NCBI RefSeq assembly: GCF_042477335.2
Contig: NC_091262.1
Location: 73,394,001 to 73,458,000, forward strand
Direction: 5' to 3'
DNA: 64,000 bases
Source of the DNA: Ovis canadensis
Lineage: Eukaryota > Chordata > Mammalia > Artiodactyla > Bovidae
Shown here: positions 11,761 to 24,226 of the stretch, piece after piece
Numbering within the stretch: position 1 is the first letter of the stretch
Layout of the letters: each line of letters opens with the position of its first letter
Position numbers and translations under genes: made by a program
The notes under the pieces: model-generated
The model's database searches: none
What the model saw: only the letters and a program-made list of their open reading frames with translations
What the model was told of the DNA's origin: nothing

Positions 11761-14420
11761 ATGTATTTGTTTATACCCAACATTATTTCAAAAACGACCT
11801 AGGGCACCTTAGCTACCACAATCTTGGGTTTACACACTCCTTCCTCGGGGGTCCTCCTTCCCCCGTCTTATCCCCCTCCCTTTCTGCAGCTCTCACACCA
11901 CCTCTTCCCTCCCCAGCCTCCCTTCCCCACACCAGGAGACGGCTGCTGTCATCCGGGGGCTTCTCTCCTGTTCCCCTGCCCCTTTCCAGTTGTTCTTCAT
12001 GCAGGCACTTCTTTTCAAATCCCTGTCTGTCTCTACTTCCTTTTATTTCAGAGATGCTAAAACAGAAGGGTCCTGGAAAAGAAACATATAAAACATGTAG
12101 GATGGGGGCTGGGAGTAGAAATGAAGAAAGCAGCCCATGATGAAAAGTGAAAGGGGCCTGGGCAAGCTGCTGCTTCAGCTCTACAGCCAGGTAGGTGGGG
12201 ATACAGGACGGAATACTTCCCTTCTCCACACCTTGGGCTCCTCGTGTAGAGAACGGTCCAAGGGGAGAGAAGGAAGGATTATGCTGGGAGATCTGAAAGC
12301 CCCATACAGTTCTCACATTGCACTATTCCAAGAGCATGAGAGGGAGGGAGGCAGGAAGGGGGCCCCTAGTCCGGGTGTTCCTTGAAGAGGGCAGAGGAAA
12401 CGGTCACACAGCCCCCCAGCCTCTAAAATCTGGCTGCATCTCCACACCCCACTCGGGGATTAGCGTTTCAGCTGCCAGTTCTCCTGACAGGTCATTTTCC
12501 TTTTTCTGGATGCCTCTCACTGGAGCCTCCTTACATGGGCTCTGGGGGGCTGATGCACGGAAACATCAGTGCCCTGGTCTCCGCAGGGACGGGACACCGG
12601 CAGCGCCACCCTCCAGGTTGTGCCCTCCTGGGCAAGGTCCTGAGTACAGACATCTCCAGCCTGCCCTCTTCCTGCCCCCGTTCCTGCCACGTCCTCTTCC
12701 CCACCCTCCACCCTCCCTGCCTTGCTCTTTGCAGCCCGACACTTCAAAATGCAAGGTCCAACTTCAGCTGGATTTGGCCAGAAAATACGCATCCATCACA
12801 GCCATGACTTTGGAAGAATGAAACTCACAAACCCTCCTCCAGGAGGCTCCCAGCTGGGAGGAGGGCGGCTCCGCTCCTCTCCCCAGAGTGATGAGCGAAG
12901 GGACAGATGACTTCGAGCTGCCCAGGGGACCACTTGAGCCCAGGGCAAGGGGCCCAGCCAAGGTCTGAGTTATGCTGGGCAGATCAAGTCTGACAGGCCG
13001 GCACAGCCGCCTTCCCCGAAGCTGCCTAATGAGGCGCTTCCAGTGAATGGCTGCAAGGAGAGGAGGCCAAGAGCATGAGGACATCAGGGGACCAGCTCAG
13101 TCCTGGAGCAGCTGACCTCGCCATGCCTCGGTCCGGCAATCCACTGCAGCTCAGCCTGGCAGCTCTGGACTGCTCCAGTGTTCATGTTTCCCAAGAGCTG
13201 TGCCCTTTCAGAAAAAGGAATGTCAGGTGGCCCCCAAATAAAAGGGGGCACAGTTAAGAGCACCTTGGGAGTGACAGAAAGGGAGGCACAGTCATCTTGC
13301 AGATACAGATGGGATTTCAATAAAAACAGGCACATTTATTGCACACACGCTGTTTCAGGCTCTGTCCTGGGCCCTAGCGGTTCTGTTACGGTACAATCAT
13401 GGTCACTTTCGTGTGGGGAGGTCAGACAGCTGCTAAATGGCACAATCTGGGTTCGTACCCTGCCTGAGTCCAAAACTATGCTTCTCCCTGTAATGTCATG
13501 TCACTCCCATCTCCGACCACCTGCTCCAACCAACCCACGCATCCCAGCAACATGAGGACCTAGGTCGGGTGGGGCTAAATGCCTTCCCCGGATCACTCAG
13601 CAAATGGACGGAGTCAAGTCCCTGCATGGCCCACGTGAAAGTGGGTGAAGGAAGAGGAGGGGAAGGAGGAAGAGGCTGGATCCAGACGGCAGTGGAGATG
13701 ACCCTGCTAAGGCCAAGGGATGGAATGGGTGGGGTGGGCAGGGATGGAGCAGGAAGAAGGGAAATGAGGGGGGAACTGTTTGAGGAGAGCTGGGCATGAT
13801 CTGAGCTGTTTTTGTGCAATAATTCTGCCAGTTGCACAGGACAGGGCTGGCAGGAGAGGAAGGCTGAGGATGGGGCCGAGGCTTGGGAACAGTGAGGAAG
13901 GTCCAGGTGGGCTCCAGAGGAGAGCTGAGCCTGGAATGGTGGTGGACGGATGGCGAGGGGAGGCATTTCTCAGGCAGAAGTGAGGACAGGTGCAGGGGAA
14001 GGTGGTCTGGTATTTCTGGAGGTGGATAAAAGCAGGCCCATCAACCCAGCAAAGAAAAGCAGGGAAAAAAATGGGTCATCCGGGCAGGGGCTGGGTTCAA
14101 AGAAAGCTGGGTAGACATTGGGCAGACCAACCCAGGGCTAAACGTTAGGACTGGAATGTGGACTTAGGATCCACTCTGCATATTCAACATTCATTCGTCC
14201 ACTCAGGAAATATGTACTGAAAGCCTCCTGTTTCAGGCTCTGGACTAGATGCAGAGGGAGACAAAGATGACTTTTGGTCACTGCACCGATGAGCTCAGAC
14301 TCCCCATCACCAGGGATGGCAGCTCAGAGTCCTCACTCCCTCCTTCCTCTGAGACAAGCCCCAGGATGCCCTCGTCTCAACCCCCTGGCCTCAGTCCAGC
14401 TCCAGCACCCCATCCATGGC
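11761..14420. other. Unique intergenic DNA
   Basis: Pyrimidine-rich (11830-12040) and purine-rich (13640-13790) strand-biased stretches produce several spurious ORFs. I found no coding exon, RNA gene or named repeat. Confidence 0.4.
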
Positions 14421-14790
14421 CCTCATATCCATTATTCCATTTCCATCCTCCCCCATCTCTATTCACGCTCCATCACCCCCACCTTCATCTACATTCCCCC
14501 CTCCATCACCCCCTTCTCCAGCCATTCCCATCTCCAACATCCCACTTCTCACTACCCTCATCTCCATCTCCCATCTCTAGATACCCTGGTCTCCATCCAC
14601 CTCCATCTCCCTCATCCTCATCTCCATTCATCCCCCATCCCTAACCACTCCCATCTCCGGCCGCCTCCATCTGCCCTATCATCCTCCACCCCATCTCCAT
14701 CACCCTGTCCCCAGCCATCCCCCATCTCCATCACCCTCATCTCTGTTCCAACTCCATCTCCACCCACCTCCATCTCCATACACTTCCATC
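14421..14790 (+). repeat. Imperfect CCATCTCCAT-type minisatellite
   Basis: Dozens of degenerate ccatctccatcac-type units. This explains the Ser/Pro/His-rich ORFs here. Confidence 0.85.
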
Positions 14791-14898
14791 CCTCAGGTAG
14801 GTCTGGGTGTGGATTTCTCTTCGCTGGGTCTCTATCTGGTTGCCTGTGTGCATCCCACCTGGACTGGTGTGACAGAAGCTACCCCCACCCCGCCCCCT

Positions 14899-14901
<3 letters not shown>

Positions 14902-14936
<35 letters not shown>
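14902..14936 (+). repeat. (CA)n microsatellite
   Basis: About 17 uninterrupted ca units. Confidence 0.97.
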
Positions 14937-14938
<2 letters not shown>

Positions 14939-16320
14939 CCCATTATGCAATAGATGCTTAGCAACCAAATAAAATAATCTTGATTACTATGCTTCTTTAT
15001 TAGCTAATAAAGTTCCCCACTGTTTCAAGTTGGTTTTTTTTTAAGCAACCTAACTGCCCACATTTGTGGCTGAAGGTAACTCTTTGGGATCAGCTCCTCC
15101 GTTTTGTTTTCACATTCATTCAACGACAGCGGCCCCCCTGGGTACAGATACAGAGATGAATCTGCCCCCAGGTGGCTCACAGGGGGATCCAGGAATGCAA
15201 AGAGTAAGACTGATAACATGTGATAAATGTGTGTGGCAGGAGTACCTAAGGAATGGTCCTATCAAGAGGAGGAATCCAGGAAACCTTCCCAGTGGTGGGC
15301 CAGGAAGGGGCTTCCCTGGGAGCCGGGTGGGGCCAGCCAAGTGGAGAGAGGTTTGTTCTACCGAGCAGAAGCTGGGAGATTGAGGCCATAACCCTGGGTA
15401 TATATGGGGAGGCTGAAGTGTATGGATTTGCTTGTTTGGAAGGTTTGGGGTATCTGCCAACCTGTTCCTAACTTAAGGACCAAGCTACGCAATCAGTCTT
15501 ATTGGATTCCGGAGCTTTCTAATCACATCATCATTCCAAATCAGTTCTTCTGGGCAACATTCCCAGACCTTAAACAGTCTGGCACTGGTGCCCAATTGAC
15601 TTCCGGAGTCTGAGCTCTGCCTGGAAAACCTGCTCCCTACCATCACCCCAGAGTCCTGCCAGCATCCATCCCTCTTCCCAGGAACCACCCCCTGCACTGA
15701 TTCCACCTCCATCCACCTTCCCCAAAGTCCACCACACCCTTCTAACTTTGGGACTCCTTTGGTACCTCCCCTGGGATGTGAATTGCGTTCTGGCTGGTCA
15801 GTTGCATATTCAAATATTTCTTCACCCCTTTGTAGGAGGGAGCATGGCATAGTGGATGAGAGGGCAGTCTCTGGAGTCAGAGTACTCCAGCAGGAGGGCA
15901 AGAAAGGAACTGGAAAGCTTCCTGGAGGAGGTGACCAAACTAGGTCTTGAAGGGGAAATAGGAGTTTGCAAGATGAAGACAGAGGGAGGAGGAAAGGAAA
16001 TTCAGTAAGAGAAAGTAGCACAAGCAAAGGGTGGAGGCTGGGGAATTCTCGGCCTATTCGGATACTGGTAAAAGGCTGGATCAGACAAACTGCCCACATA
16101 GTGTCCAAGAAGGCAGCTGCATCAGAGGCCCTCCAGCAGATGCTGGCCCTGCGATCATCCCAATGACCCGATATCTTTAGCTGTCTCAACCCTCCAAAAC
16201 ACCAAGGCATCTCTTAAGGCGTTTTCTAACTGACCTTACCAGGGAGGAGAGTTCTGGCTGGACCCTCCTTAGCCTCCTCCTCCCCTCCTTTCCAGGGGCT
16301 CCAAGTCTGGGATTCTATCA
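14937..16320. other. Unique intergenic DNA
   Basis: No gene recognised. 15835-16030 (agcatggcatagtggatgag, cttcctggaggaggtgacc) looks like old dispersed repeat sequence. A T run lies at 16327-16344. Confidence 0.4.
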
Positions 16321-16429
16321 GCCGTCTTTTTTTTTTTTTTTTTTCATTCATTCACTGATCATTATCCTCCACCCTTCCGACGCTTCAGACAGGCCGTCCA
16401 TTTAATTTTGTAAAACTAAACAGCATGCT

Positions 16430-18290
16430 GAGTTCTTTCAGGACGCAATCGGAGTGTGATAGGTTCTGGGGAATGTTTTTCCTGAGCGGTGAAAAATTTA
16501 ATTTTTTCCCCCAGCATCGAGATGTGTCAAACATAATTTATGCCTGGACATAATTCATCCCTAAAGATAAATATTGAAACCCAAGAGAGGAGAGACGGCT
16601 GCAGAATTTCCAGGGGCCGGGGGTAGGCGAGGGGGTCTCCCTTCCTGATCCCACCAGTGGAGGGGTGAAAAAAGTGTAAACCAAACGCAAGCAAGTAGCT
16701 AACTCCAGGTCTGGGCCTGGTCTCCTTGCAAAACTGCTGCAGACTTTCTTTTTTTTACAGGCCTCTTTTGTGTCTGTTGAACTGTTGCTCTGTCTTGCAT
16801 AAAATCTCTGGCCATAGAAGTCTTCAATTAAAGTCACCTGCTGGTCTTTGTCAGCTGAGCTTGACGCTGTCAAATCAGGCAGAGCTCCTTAAGCCAATAC
16901 AAGTCATTAAGGAGGAGGTGAATTAGAGATCCGACATGGCGGACAGGAGCCATCCATAATCAATTGATATCTTCCTCCGCTAGGGGCGGGGTCTCGAGGA
17001 GCCCCCTCCCTACTGGCCTCATCCGCCGGGGCCTCTACCCCTGGATCTAATTAGGCTGAGGTTCAGCAGGTCCGAGGCTGTGCTGAAAGGCCGTCAGTAG
17101 GCGAGCCCATTAATAACTCGCCGGTGCCCTGCCTATTGTAATTGTCAGGCTGCAATTTACAGTAATCCTCCGATGCAAAAGCCTACATCGCCGCAGCTGA
17201 TTGGAAATTCATACAGCCATTTGAAAGAGAAAAGCACAAGATGCATGGGTTAAAAGGCCAAAGCATGCAAGTGTGTGTGCTGAGTGACAGACATTTTAGT
17301 ACTAGCCTGGGACCATATTTTAAAAGGTCACTGAAAACTCTTGGCTTGGGCCCTCTGACAAACAATGTATGTTCCATATATTTATTTGCCATCTCTTTGT
17401 TTTTACAGCAAGCAGAATAAATGAGTTAAATGACGTTGTGCGGGCCTGCATATTGTCAGCACAGGTTATAAGTCATTATTAAACTCCATCAAATCAAACC
17501 AAACCCGGTCAAGGCAATGAGACTAAAAGTTATTTGCATTCCTTCTGTCATAAAAAATCATATCCCCTTACTCAAGACTTTCGTTTCTTTATTAAATGCA
17601 GCCACAAGAGTATTTCAGGTCTGGCAATATAAGCTCAGGGAAGCCTTCTCCGTATAACTCAGTGTAACTGCCTAGACCCTATTCCACTAAAAAGTCCCAG
17701 TTGAGCGTATCTGGGCACTCAATCAAGACATACATATTACTTTTAAATAAGATTAGCCTTTATATTTTGCTGCTTAAGTTAAAACTTTTCATGTCATTCT
17801 CTACTTTTATGTAAACTCCAACATAATTCTGTTTTAGCAAAATACTTCAAACAAATTAAAAACCTCAAGTCGAGCGTGTCCTTAACAAAAACTTTCTTAA
17901 TGGCATCGCAGTGTGTTTGCTGACACTAAAACACTTTTAAATAAGATGGATTTTCCCTGCATTTCCCTGCGTTTGTAATTACGGCCGTGCAGAGCTGGGT
18001 TGCGATGGCAAAAGCAGCTATCTGGACGCCAAATATGATTTGACCAATAACTTAACCAGTGACCCGCAGCAATTGTGTAAAAATTTGTTTGTCCCTGTCT
18101 CCAGTTGGGCTCTGCATTAGTTGTGAAATGGAAAGTGATGGACTGGGACTATTGGCGGGAGGAGTATTGGGAAGCCAGAGGGTAGGTGGGGGGAAGTGGA
18201 GGGCAAACGTGTCCCATTGAACGCCCCTCATTTGGCAGATCACAAAGGCTGTTGATCATGGTATCTTTCCGAACTTGACAAATGGCTGCG
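16430..18290. promoter_or_regulatory. Repeat-free, motif-dense block, likely conserved enhancer cluster
   Basis: About 1.9 kb without any transposon, in a repeat-filled flank. It carries many AT-core homeodomain-type words (TAATTAG at 17048, ATTAATAA at 17109, TCAATTGA at 16960), a TAATCC word (17163), a perfect POU octamer ATTTGCAT (17532), a YY1-like acatggcgg (16934) and a GC box (16983). No ORF fits a gene. The style is that of vertebrate conserved non-coding elements near developmental genes; GSC is the syntenic neighbour on this side. Conservation itself is inferred. Confidence 0.55.
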
Positions 18291-18714
18291 AGGAGGTTAG
18301 GGAGTCAGAGTAAGGAACTGGACACTGCAACCATTCCTAATCCAGAAAAGAGGTCATGGTCATTATTATGGGAGTGTGAGGATTGGAAAAGCAACGATGT
18401 TGAAAAGTGAACTACAAGCCTTTCAGTGCTCAGTCCAGGCCACTGACCAGACAAAAGGGAACTGAAGCTGTGTCCGTTCCGTCTGCATTCTCAGATCCAT
18501 TCAATGTATTCAGTGGTATCTGCAGCCCAAAGCAGCTAATACTCCTTACATCTTACTCTTCCACCAGGCACTTCCACTTGGCAAAGGCATGAGGCAAATT
18601 GCCTGGGCACTGCCCACCTTACCCCCAGATTTCCTACACATTATCTCATTGAGGCCACCAACGATCCTCCACGACAGGTAGAATTACCATTCCCCTGTGA
18701 CAGTGATCTAAAGG

Positions 18715-19260
18715 AAAGCTCTGGGGTCACACCTATGGGGTGGCAGTCAGGATTCTAAGCTGCCTGCAGGATTCCCACCCCTTGGTAGGAATACCTTGTG
18801 TATTTCTCATCTTGAGAGTGGACAAGACCAGGGAACATGATGAGACATCACGGTTGCGGTCAGGTTATATTACGTGGCAGACGTGCAAGGATTTTGCAGA
18901 TGTAATTAAGGTCCCTAATCAGTTGACTCTGAGTCAGCTGTATTATCCTAGGTGTTGTGTTCAGGGTTGTGGCCTACCCTGAAAAGAAGGATCTAAGCGG
19001 GAGAGTTCTCCTGCTGGCCTTGAAGATGCAAGCTGCCAGGAGCTTGGCATCAGTGAAAAAATGAATGTTGCCAACAACCATGTGAGCCTGGGAGCATCCT
19101 GAGCCCAGATAACACCTCAATTGCAGCCTCATGAGACCTGAGCAGAAGACCCACCTAACTGGTGCCCAGACTTCTGACCCATGGAAACTGATAACTAATT
19201 CATGTTGTCTTGACCCATCAAAGGCATGGTTATTTGCAGCAGTAGAAACCAATATGCCTG
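18715..19260 (+). mobile_element. MLT1-like (ERVL-MaLR) LTR remnant
   Basis: gatgtaattaaggtccctaa, ttgactctgagtcagctg, cctgagcagaagacccacc and gcagcagtagaaaccaatat follow the order of old mammalian MaLR LTRs. It is a solitary, diverged, non-coding relic. The family name is from memory and could be a related LTR. Confidence 0.5.
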
Positions 19261-19496
19261 GCTAGTAATGAACTCAGGTTCTCCTGTCCACCAGCCTGGT
19301 AAATTTGCCCCAAGATTCACACTGTGGTCATATTTCAACCCCATATATGTACCCCTTCCTCATATTCACAGTCTACACATCAAATATAAGCTCATTTTTA
19401 AGTTGCTCTTATTCAATCATTTTCTCACCCTAAAATATACTCTGAAATATACTAAAATCCACTTCTTGATTTGGCTACTGCTGTGAATATTATCAG

Positions 19497-19860
19497 GGCT
19501 TCCCCAGTGGTTCAGTTCAGTTCAGTTCTGTTCTGTCGCTCGGTCGTGTCTGACTCTTTGCTACCTCATGAACTGCAGCATGCCAGGCCTCCCTGTCCAT
19601 CACCAATGCCCGGAGTCCACCCAAACCCATGTCCACTGAGTCGGTGATGCCATCCAACCATCTCATCCTCTGTTGTCCCCTTCTCCTCTGTGGCTCAGAT
19701 GGTAAAGAATCTGCCTGCAATGCAGGAGACCTAGGTTTGATCCCTGGGTTGGGAAGATCCCCTAGAGATGGAAATGACAACCCACTCCAGTATTCTTGCC
19801 TGGGGAATTTCATGGACAGAGAAGACTGGAGGGCTACAGTCTATGGGGTTGCAAAAAGAA
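19497..19860 (+). repeat. Bov-tA SINE interrupted near its head by BovB
   Basis: The SINE head gggcttccccagtgg (19497-19511) is separated from the SINE body tggctcagatggtaaag (from 19691) by an inverted BovB 3' end. Confidence 0.8.
19510..19690 (-). mobile_element. BovB 3'-end fragment inserted in a SINE
   Basis: The plus strand reads ttcagttcagttcag, then gtccatcaccaatgcccgg and ccatccaaccatctcatcct, the complement of the BovB 3' end. It is flanked by an imperfect 7-bp repeat (tggttca / tggctca). Confidence 0.85.
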
Positions 19861-20584
19861 TATTATCTAAGAGCTTTCTTATAATACAAAAAAAAAAAAA
19901 AGACTACAATACCTTCTCCTTTTTTCATTTCAAAGGCCTGTGAACAGCAGCATATTTGACACCAATATGAAATTTGCTTGTTAAGTCCATAAAAATTAGT
20001 ACCTTATGAGAAAAATCATACCTTTAAAAACACCTGACTAAATATTTCATAAATGCAATGCACACCAAATTCCTACCGTAGATTCACTGGATTTACAACC
20101 ATCAAACTATATTAAACTTACAATATCAAGATTTATCACCTATTAAATGGAGTCTCGTTTTAGTAATATCTCGCATTTGATCCCAAAGGATCTCAAATAC
20201 CTTCGACCCTTCACCAGGGCACTGTGCCGTAATTCATAACGAGGTAATCAAAACCCTCATTGTAAGGCTGCCGCCGTCACATTCGGGGATTAGCTCACCT
20301 ATCAAGGAAAAGTAGCCAGAGCTGGGAGAGAAGGCAGCTGCTTTACAGAGCGCAGAAGTGGTACCAAGATGCAGGCCTCAGGGAAAAACCCTGCAGAGAA
20401 CCACAGATGTAAAGTCAGAGGGTCCAAGCCAGCTTCTGGCTCATTGGCTTTCAAACATTAGTTTTGGCAGTAGGGCCCTTTCTTCCCACGCCCCATTGTA
20501 AGAAAGCTCAGTAAACAGAACAGATACTATTGGAATGGCTCCGCCTTCTGCAGGGCACAGGGGAGACCCTGTTTCTACTCTCGT
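19861..20584. other. Unique AT-rich DNA, 20150-20340 possibly conserved
   Basis: No repeat named. 20150-20340 has even composition and TAATCA, GGGGATTAG and ATTCATAA words typical of non-coding elements. Confidence 0.35.
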
Positions 20585-20780
20585 GGCCCCTCACCTTGGC
20601 TACATGTTGCGATCATCTGGGCAACGTTTTTTAAAAAGCAGATGCCTGGGCCTCACCCCAGACATTCTGATTTCAGTGATGCTAACTCAGATTCAGTGGT
20701 GTGGCTGAACTCCCCCAGTGTGTGAGGAACTCGAGGAACACAAGACTCTGTGAGATTTGCTTAAGGAAACACAGGTTTAA
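20585..20780 (+). mobile_element. MER5A-like (hAT) DNA transposon remnant
   Basis: gatcatctgggcaacgtttt, agatgcctgggcctcacccc and attctgatttcagtgatgc match the MER5 plan. Confidence 0.55.
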
Positions 20781-21265
20781 AGCTACAAGGCAGAAAAATA
20801 TAGCCTGCTCTCAGTATGTTTGCAAGGATGTCATTATCTACATTGACATTATAAATCTGGGTTAAAATGTGTGAGTTAATTTTGAAGATTTATAGTGATC
20901 TCTTCCCTGAAATGACCATATAACATGACCCACGTCTCAGGAGGCTCCCTGGATCAATCATGCAGAAGAATTACATGGTCTGTTAAGTAGCCTACGAATG
21001 TCAGTAGAACCATGGACCAGTAGACAGTGAGACATTCTGTGAGAAACTGCTACTCATCCCTCAAAACCCAGCTCAAGTGTCATCCCCTTCCATAAATGTT
21101 CCATTAATTCTCCAGTTTTCTTCCTTGTTGCCCTGGCCAGCCCTTTATCGCAGGCATCACTGGATTGAAACTATTCGGTTATACACAATTTTTCCCACCA
21201 TAATTTGAGCCCTGAATGTAGGGTCTGTTTTCTTTTCAAGAACGGCAGCAGCATTTCTGCATATC
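20781..21265. other. Unique intergenic DNA
   Basis: I see nothing that I can name. Confidence 0.4.
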
Positions 21266-21477
21266 CTTGTGTGTGTTAGTCATTCAGTCATGTCCAGCTC
21301 TTTGCGGCCCCAGGGACTGTAGCCCACCAGACTCCCCTGTCCATCGGATTCTCCAGGCAAGAACACTGGAGTGGGTAGCCATTCCCTTCTCCAGGGGACC
21401 TTCCCAATCCAGGGATTGAACCTGGGTCTCTGGTGCTGCGGGCATATTCTCTACCATCTGAATCACCAGGGAAGCCC
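21266..21477 (-). repeat. Bov-tA SINE
   Basis: The plus strand reads cattcagtcatgtccagctc, then gggattgaacctgggtctct and accatctgaatcaccaggga at the head end. Confidence 0.95.
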
Positions 21478-23070
21478 CTCTGTATCTTTGCCCATCTGTA
21501 AATCTTTACCTACCCTTGTTTGAAACAGAGGGAGAGTGCTTAGAACAGTAAGCACTCACTAAACGTTATTGATCATTGTAATCTGTGGCCACATCACTCC
21601 ACCTGCCACTTGATTATATTACCTTGTTTAACTGTCTTCCAGGCAATTAGCCTCCAAAACTATCAGGTTGCTTTAAGATCTGTCTCCCCTTCCACTCCCA
21701 TTACATTCCACTGGAATGTAAGCTTCTGTGAAAGTGAGAGCTAAATGACTCCCAATCCCACTGACTCTAGGAGCCCAGACAGGGCTGACCATAGTGGATG
21801 GTGAAGTGACATTTGTGGATGAATGCACAGCTGATGAGTCGAGTGAAAGAACAGGATCATGACCCTGGCTTCTAGGAATTCATGGTCTTGACCAGACATG
21901 ACTCAGATCTCTATTACTTCTGCATTCACAAGTTCAAGTTCTGTGGCTTTGAGTATTATCAGCCGTTAGACCCTCTGCCAACTCCTTTAGCATACAGAGA
22001 GGAGGGAGAGGCTGCGGGAGGTTAATGACTTGGCCGAGGTGCAGGCTCCTGGGTATAGGCTGACTGGCTTCTTGCAGCATCCTTGGTACAGGAGGGTTAA
22101 AGCTACATTGCCCTGGGGGCGTGCCTGGGACTCAGGAATTCCAGATGCCTCGAAACACTCAGACCACTAGCTTACAGGACCTCCTCTTTGTCAACAAACT
22201 TGGTTTTAGTGAGCTTTAGTTCTGGAAAGCCTCGATTTTCTATTTATAAACATAACCTCAAGTTGGAATTCTAGCTTGTTAAGAGAACTGATTCAGCCCT
22301 TTATTCCAAAATAGGTAAATACAAGTAAAAATAACTAACCACTAAACAAAAGCCAAAGTGGCCTCAAGGCTCTTAAAAGAATGTAAAGCTCAAACACACT
22401 TTCCCATAAAAGTAACTTGCGTCCCACTGTGTCTGCCCAAATTCGAGCCTGGGCTCGGGATGGGGGTCCCCTAGAGAGCATGATGCCCGTTTGGGCGAGA
22501 GCACGGCTGGCTGTCGCCTTGCCTGTCTTCATGGAACAGCGTGTGGATTGTGGCTGGACCCATTTAACAGGCCGGCCCACTGGACCTTGCAGCCAAACCA
22601 ACACAAGGTTCAAAGCTGTGATTCAGTGGTGCTACCTGTCTTCTCAAGAACCACCTTCCCCACCTAGGTCAGCTCCACATGGAATATTTAGTAGCTGCTT
22701 TAAGACGTATATTCTGGACTCAGGAGTATGGATATGCTTGTCACAGCCCATCCTGTTCCCAAGATACATGGCAACGACTGCAGAGATGTCTTAACAGGAC
22801 AGGCTGGAGCATGAGGGGAACCAGGGCAGAGGGAAATGAGAAACTGCTAATACAAACACAGGCTTTTATTCCCAGAAAGTTAACTACCCGTTGGTTTGGC
22901 CGCAGCCTGTCTTCCCCACTGGCATGAGACTGCCTATGAGAAGGCCTTCACACCCCCAACTGCTCTGCCCCCGGTGCCTAGAAAGTGCCATGAACAGATG
23001 GTGCCCCACAAATATTTCAGTGAACACGAGACCCTTAGGCCTGCTGCAAATCTGGCTCTGAGCTGCCAAA
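21478..23070. other. Unique intergenic DNA
   Basis: No gene, RNA or repeat that I can name. Short ORFs on both strands overlap each other and show no family features. Confidence 0.4.
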
Positions 23071-23074
23071 CGGC

Positions 23075-23195
23075 CAACTCAATGGACATGATGAGTTTGA
23101 ACAAACTCTGGGAGTTGGTGATGGACAGGGAGGCCAGGTGTGCTGCAGTCCACGCGGCCACAAAGAGGCAGACATGACTGAGCAACTGAACAACA
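23075..23195 (+). mobile_element. BovB 3'-end fragment
   Basis: actcaatggacatgatgag, tgggagttggtgatggacag and gactgagcaactgaacaaca correspond to the BovB 3' terminus. Confidence 0.88.
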
Positions 23196-23789
23196 AAGCA
23201 CAAAAGGAAAGAAAAGCAGTTGCAAACCTGATCTTCAGGAAAAAGCACAGGCTCTCTCAGGCATTTCTCGACAGGGCTCTCAGGTCTACGTGAAAATAAC
23301 TGTGTCCGACTGGCCAGGAGACACACTCTCCACCCAACGCAACGACGCAATGTTCAGGAGGACCAGGTCCTGTTCCCCTCAGCCAAGACGCTGGACAAGA
23401 CAGGGATCCTCCCCGCTCTCCACTCTGCTGCCCCCTCACCCCCAGCCCCTCCTGACCCTGCCCGTCATCTGTCTCCTGGAGAATCAGCACCTGCAAACAG
23501 GATACAGAGCATGGAGCTGAGACCAGCACTGAGGCTCTCCAGTGGCCAGTGTATCTAGGTTGCAGTCCTTTCATTCCAGAGGCTCACAGACAGTGAGAGG
23601 TCGGGGGCAATGGGGTGAGCTGTGCTGTGAGAAGGGTAGGGGTCTGTGGTGGATACCCAGGCTGGGGCTGGGTATGGGAAGTTATGTCCCAGGGGGCTGG
23701 GGGCTAGCTCTGTCTGCAAGGAAGGGCAGCAGTGGATGAGGAAAGAGGTGGAGGAGGCAGGATTGGTTTTAGGCAGTCAGCAGCACACA
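23196..23789. other. Unique intergenic DNA
   Basis: I see nothing that I can name. The sequence is GC-moderate. Confidence 0.4.
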
Positions 23790-24226
23790 AAGGTCTGTCT
23801 AGTCAAAGCTATGGGTTTTACAGTTGTGATGTATGGAATAAGGCTAAGCACCAAAGAATTGATGCTTATAAACTGGTGTTGGAGAAGACTCGAGAGTCCC
23901 TTGGACAGCAAGGAGATCAAGCCAGTCCATTCTAAAGGAAATCAGTCCTGACTATTCATTGGAAGGACTGATGCTGAAGCTGAAGGCCAATAATTGGCCA
24001 CCTGATATGAAGAACTGACTCATTAGAAAAGACCCTGATGCTGGGAAACATTGAAGGCAGAGGAAGGGGACGACAGAGGATGAGATGGTTGGATGGCATC
24101 ACCGGCTCTATGGACATGAGTTTGAGCAAACTCCGGGAGATGGTGAAGGACAGGAAAGCCTGGCGTGCTGCAGTCCATGGGGTTGCGAAGAGTCAGACAC
24201 GACTCAGCAACTGGACAACAACAGGA
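23790..24226 (+). mobile_element. BovB 3' fragment (C-terminal ORF remnant)
   Basis: agtcaaagctatgggtttta, agcaccaaagaattgatgct, ggaaggactgatgctgaagc and ggatgagatggttggatggc match the 3' third of BovB. Internal deletions and frameshifts make it non-coding. Confidence 0.93.

Noticed and set aside
14249..14972. Ser/Pro/His-rich ORFs of 131-232 codons
   Set aside because: They translate the degenerate CCATCT minisatellite.
15485..16210. 241-codon minus-strand ORF
   Set aside because: The longest intergenic ORF outside repeats, but with no recognisable domain, start context or exon structure. Low-complexity Ser/Leu/Pro content and old repeat sequence underlie it.
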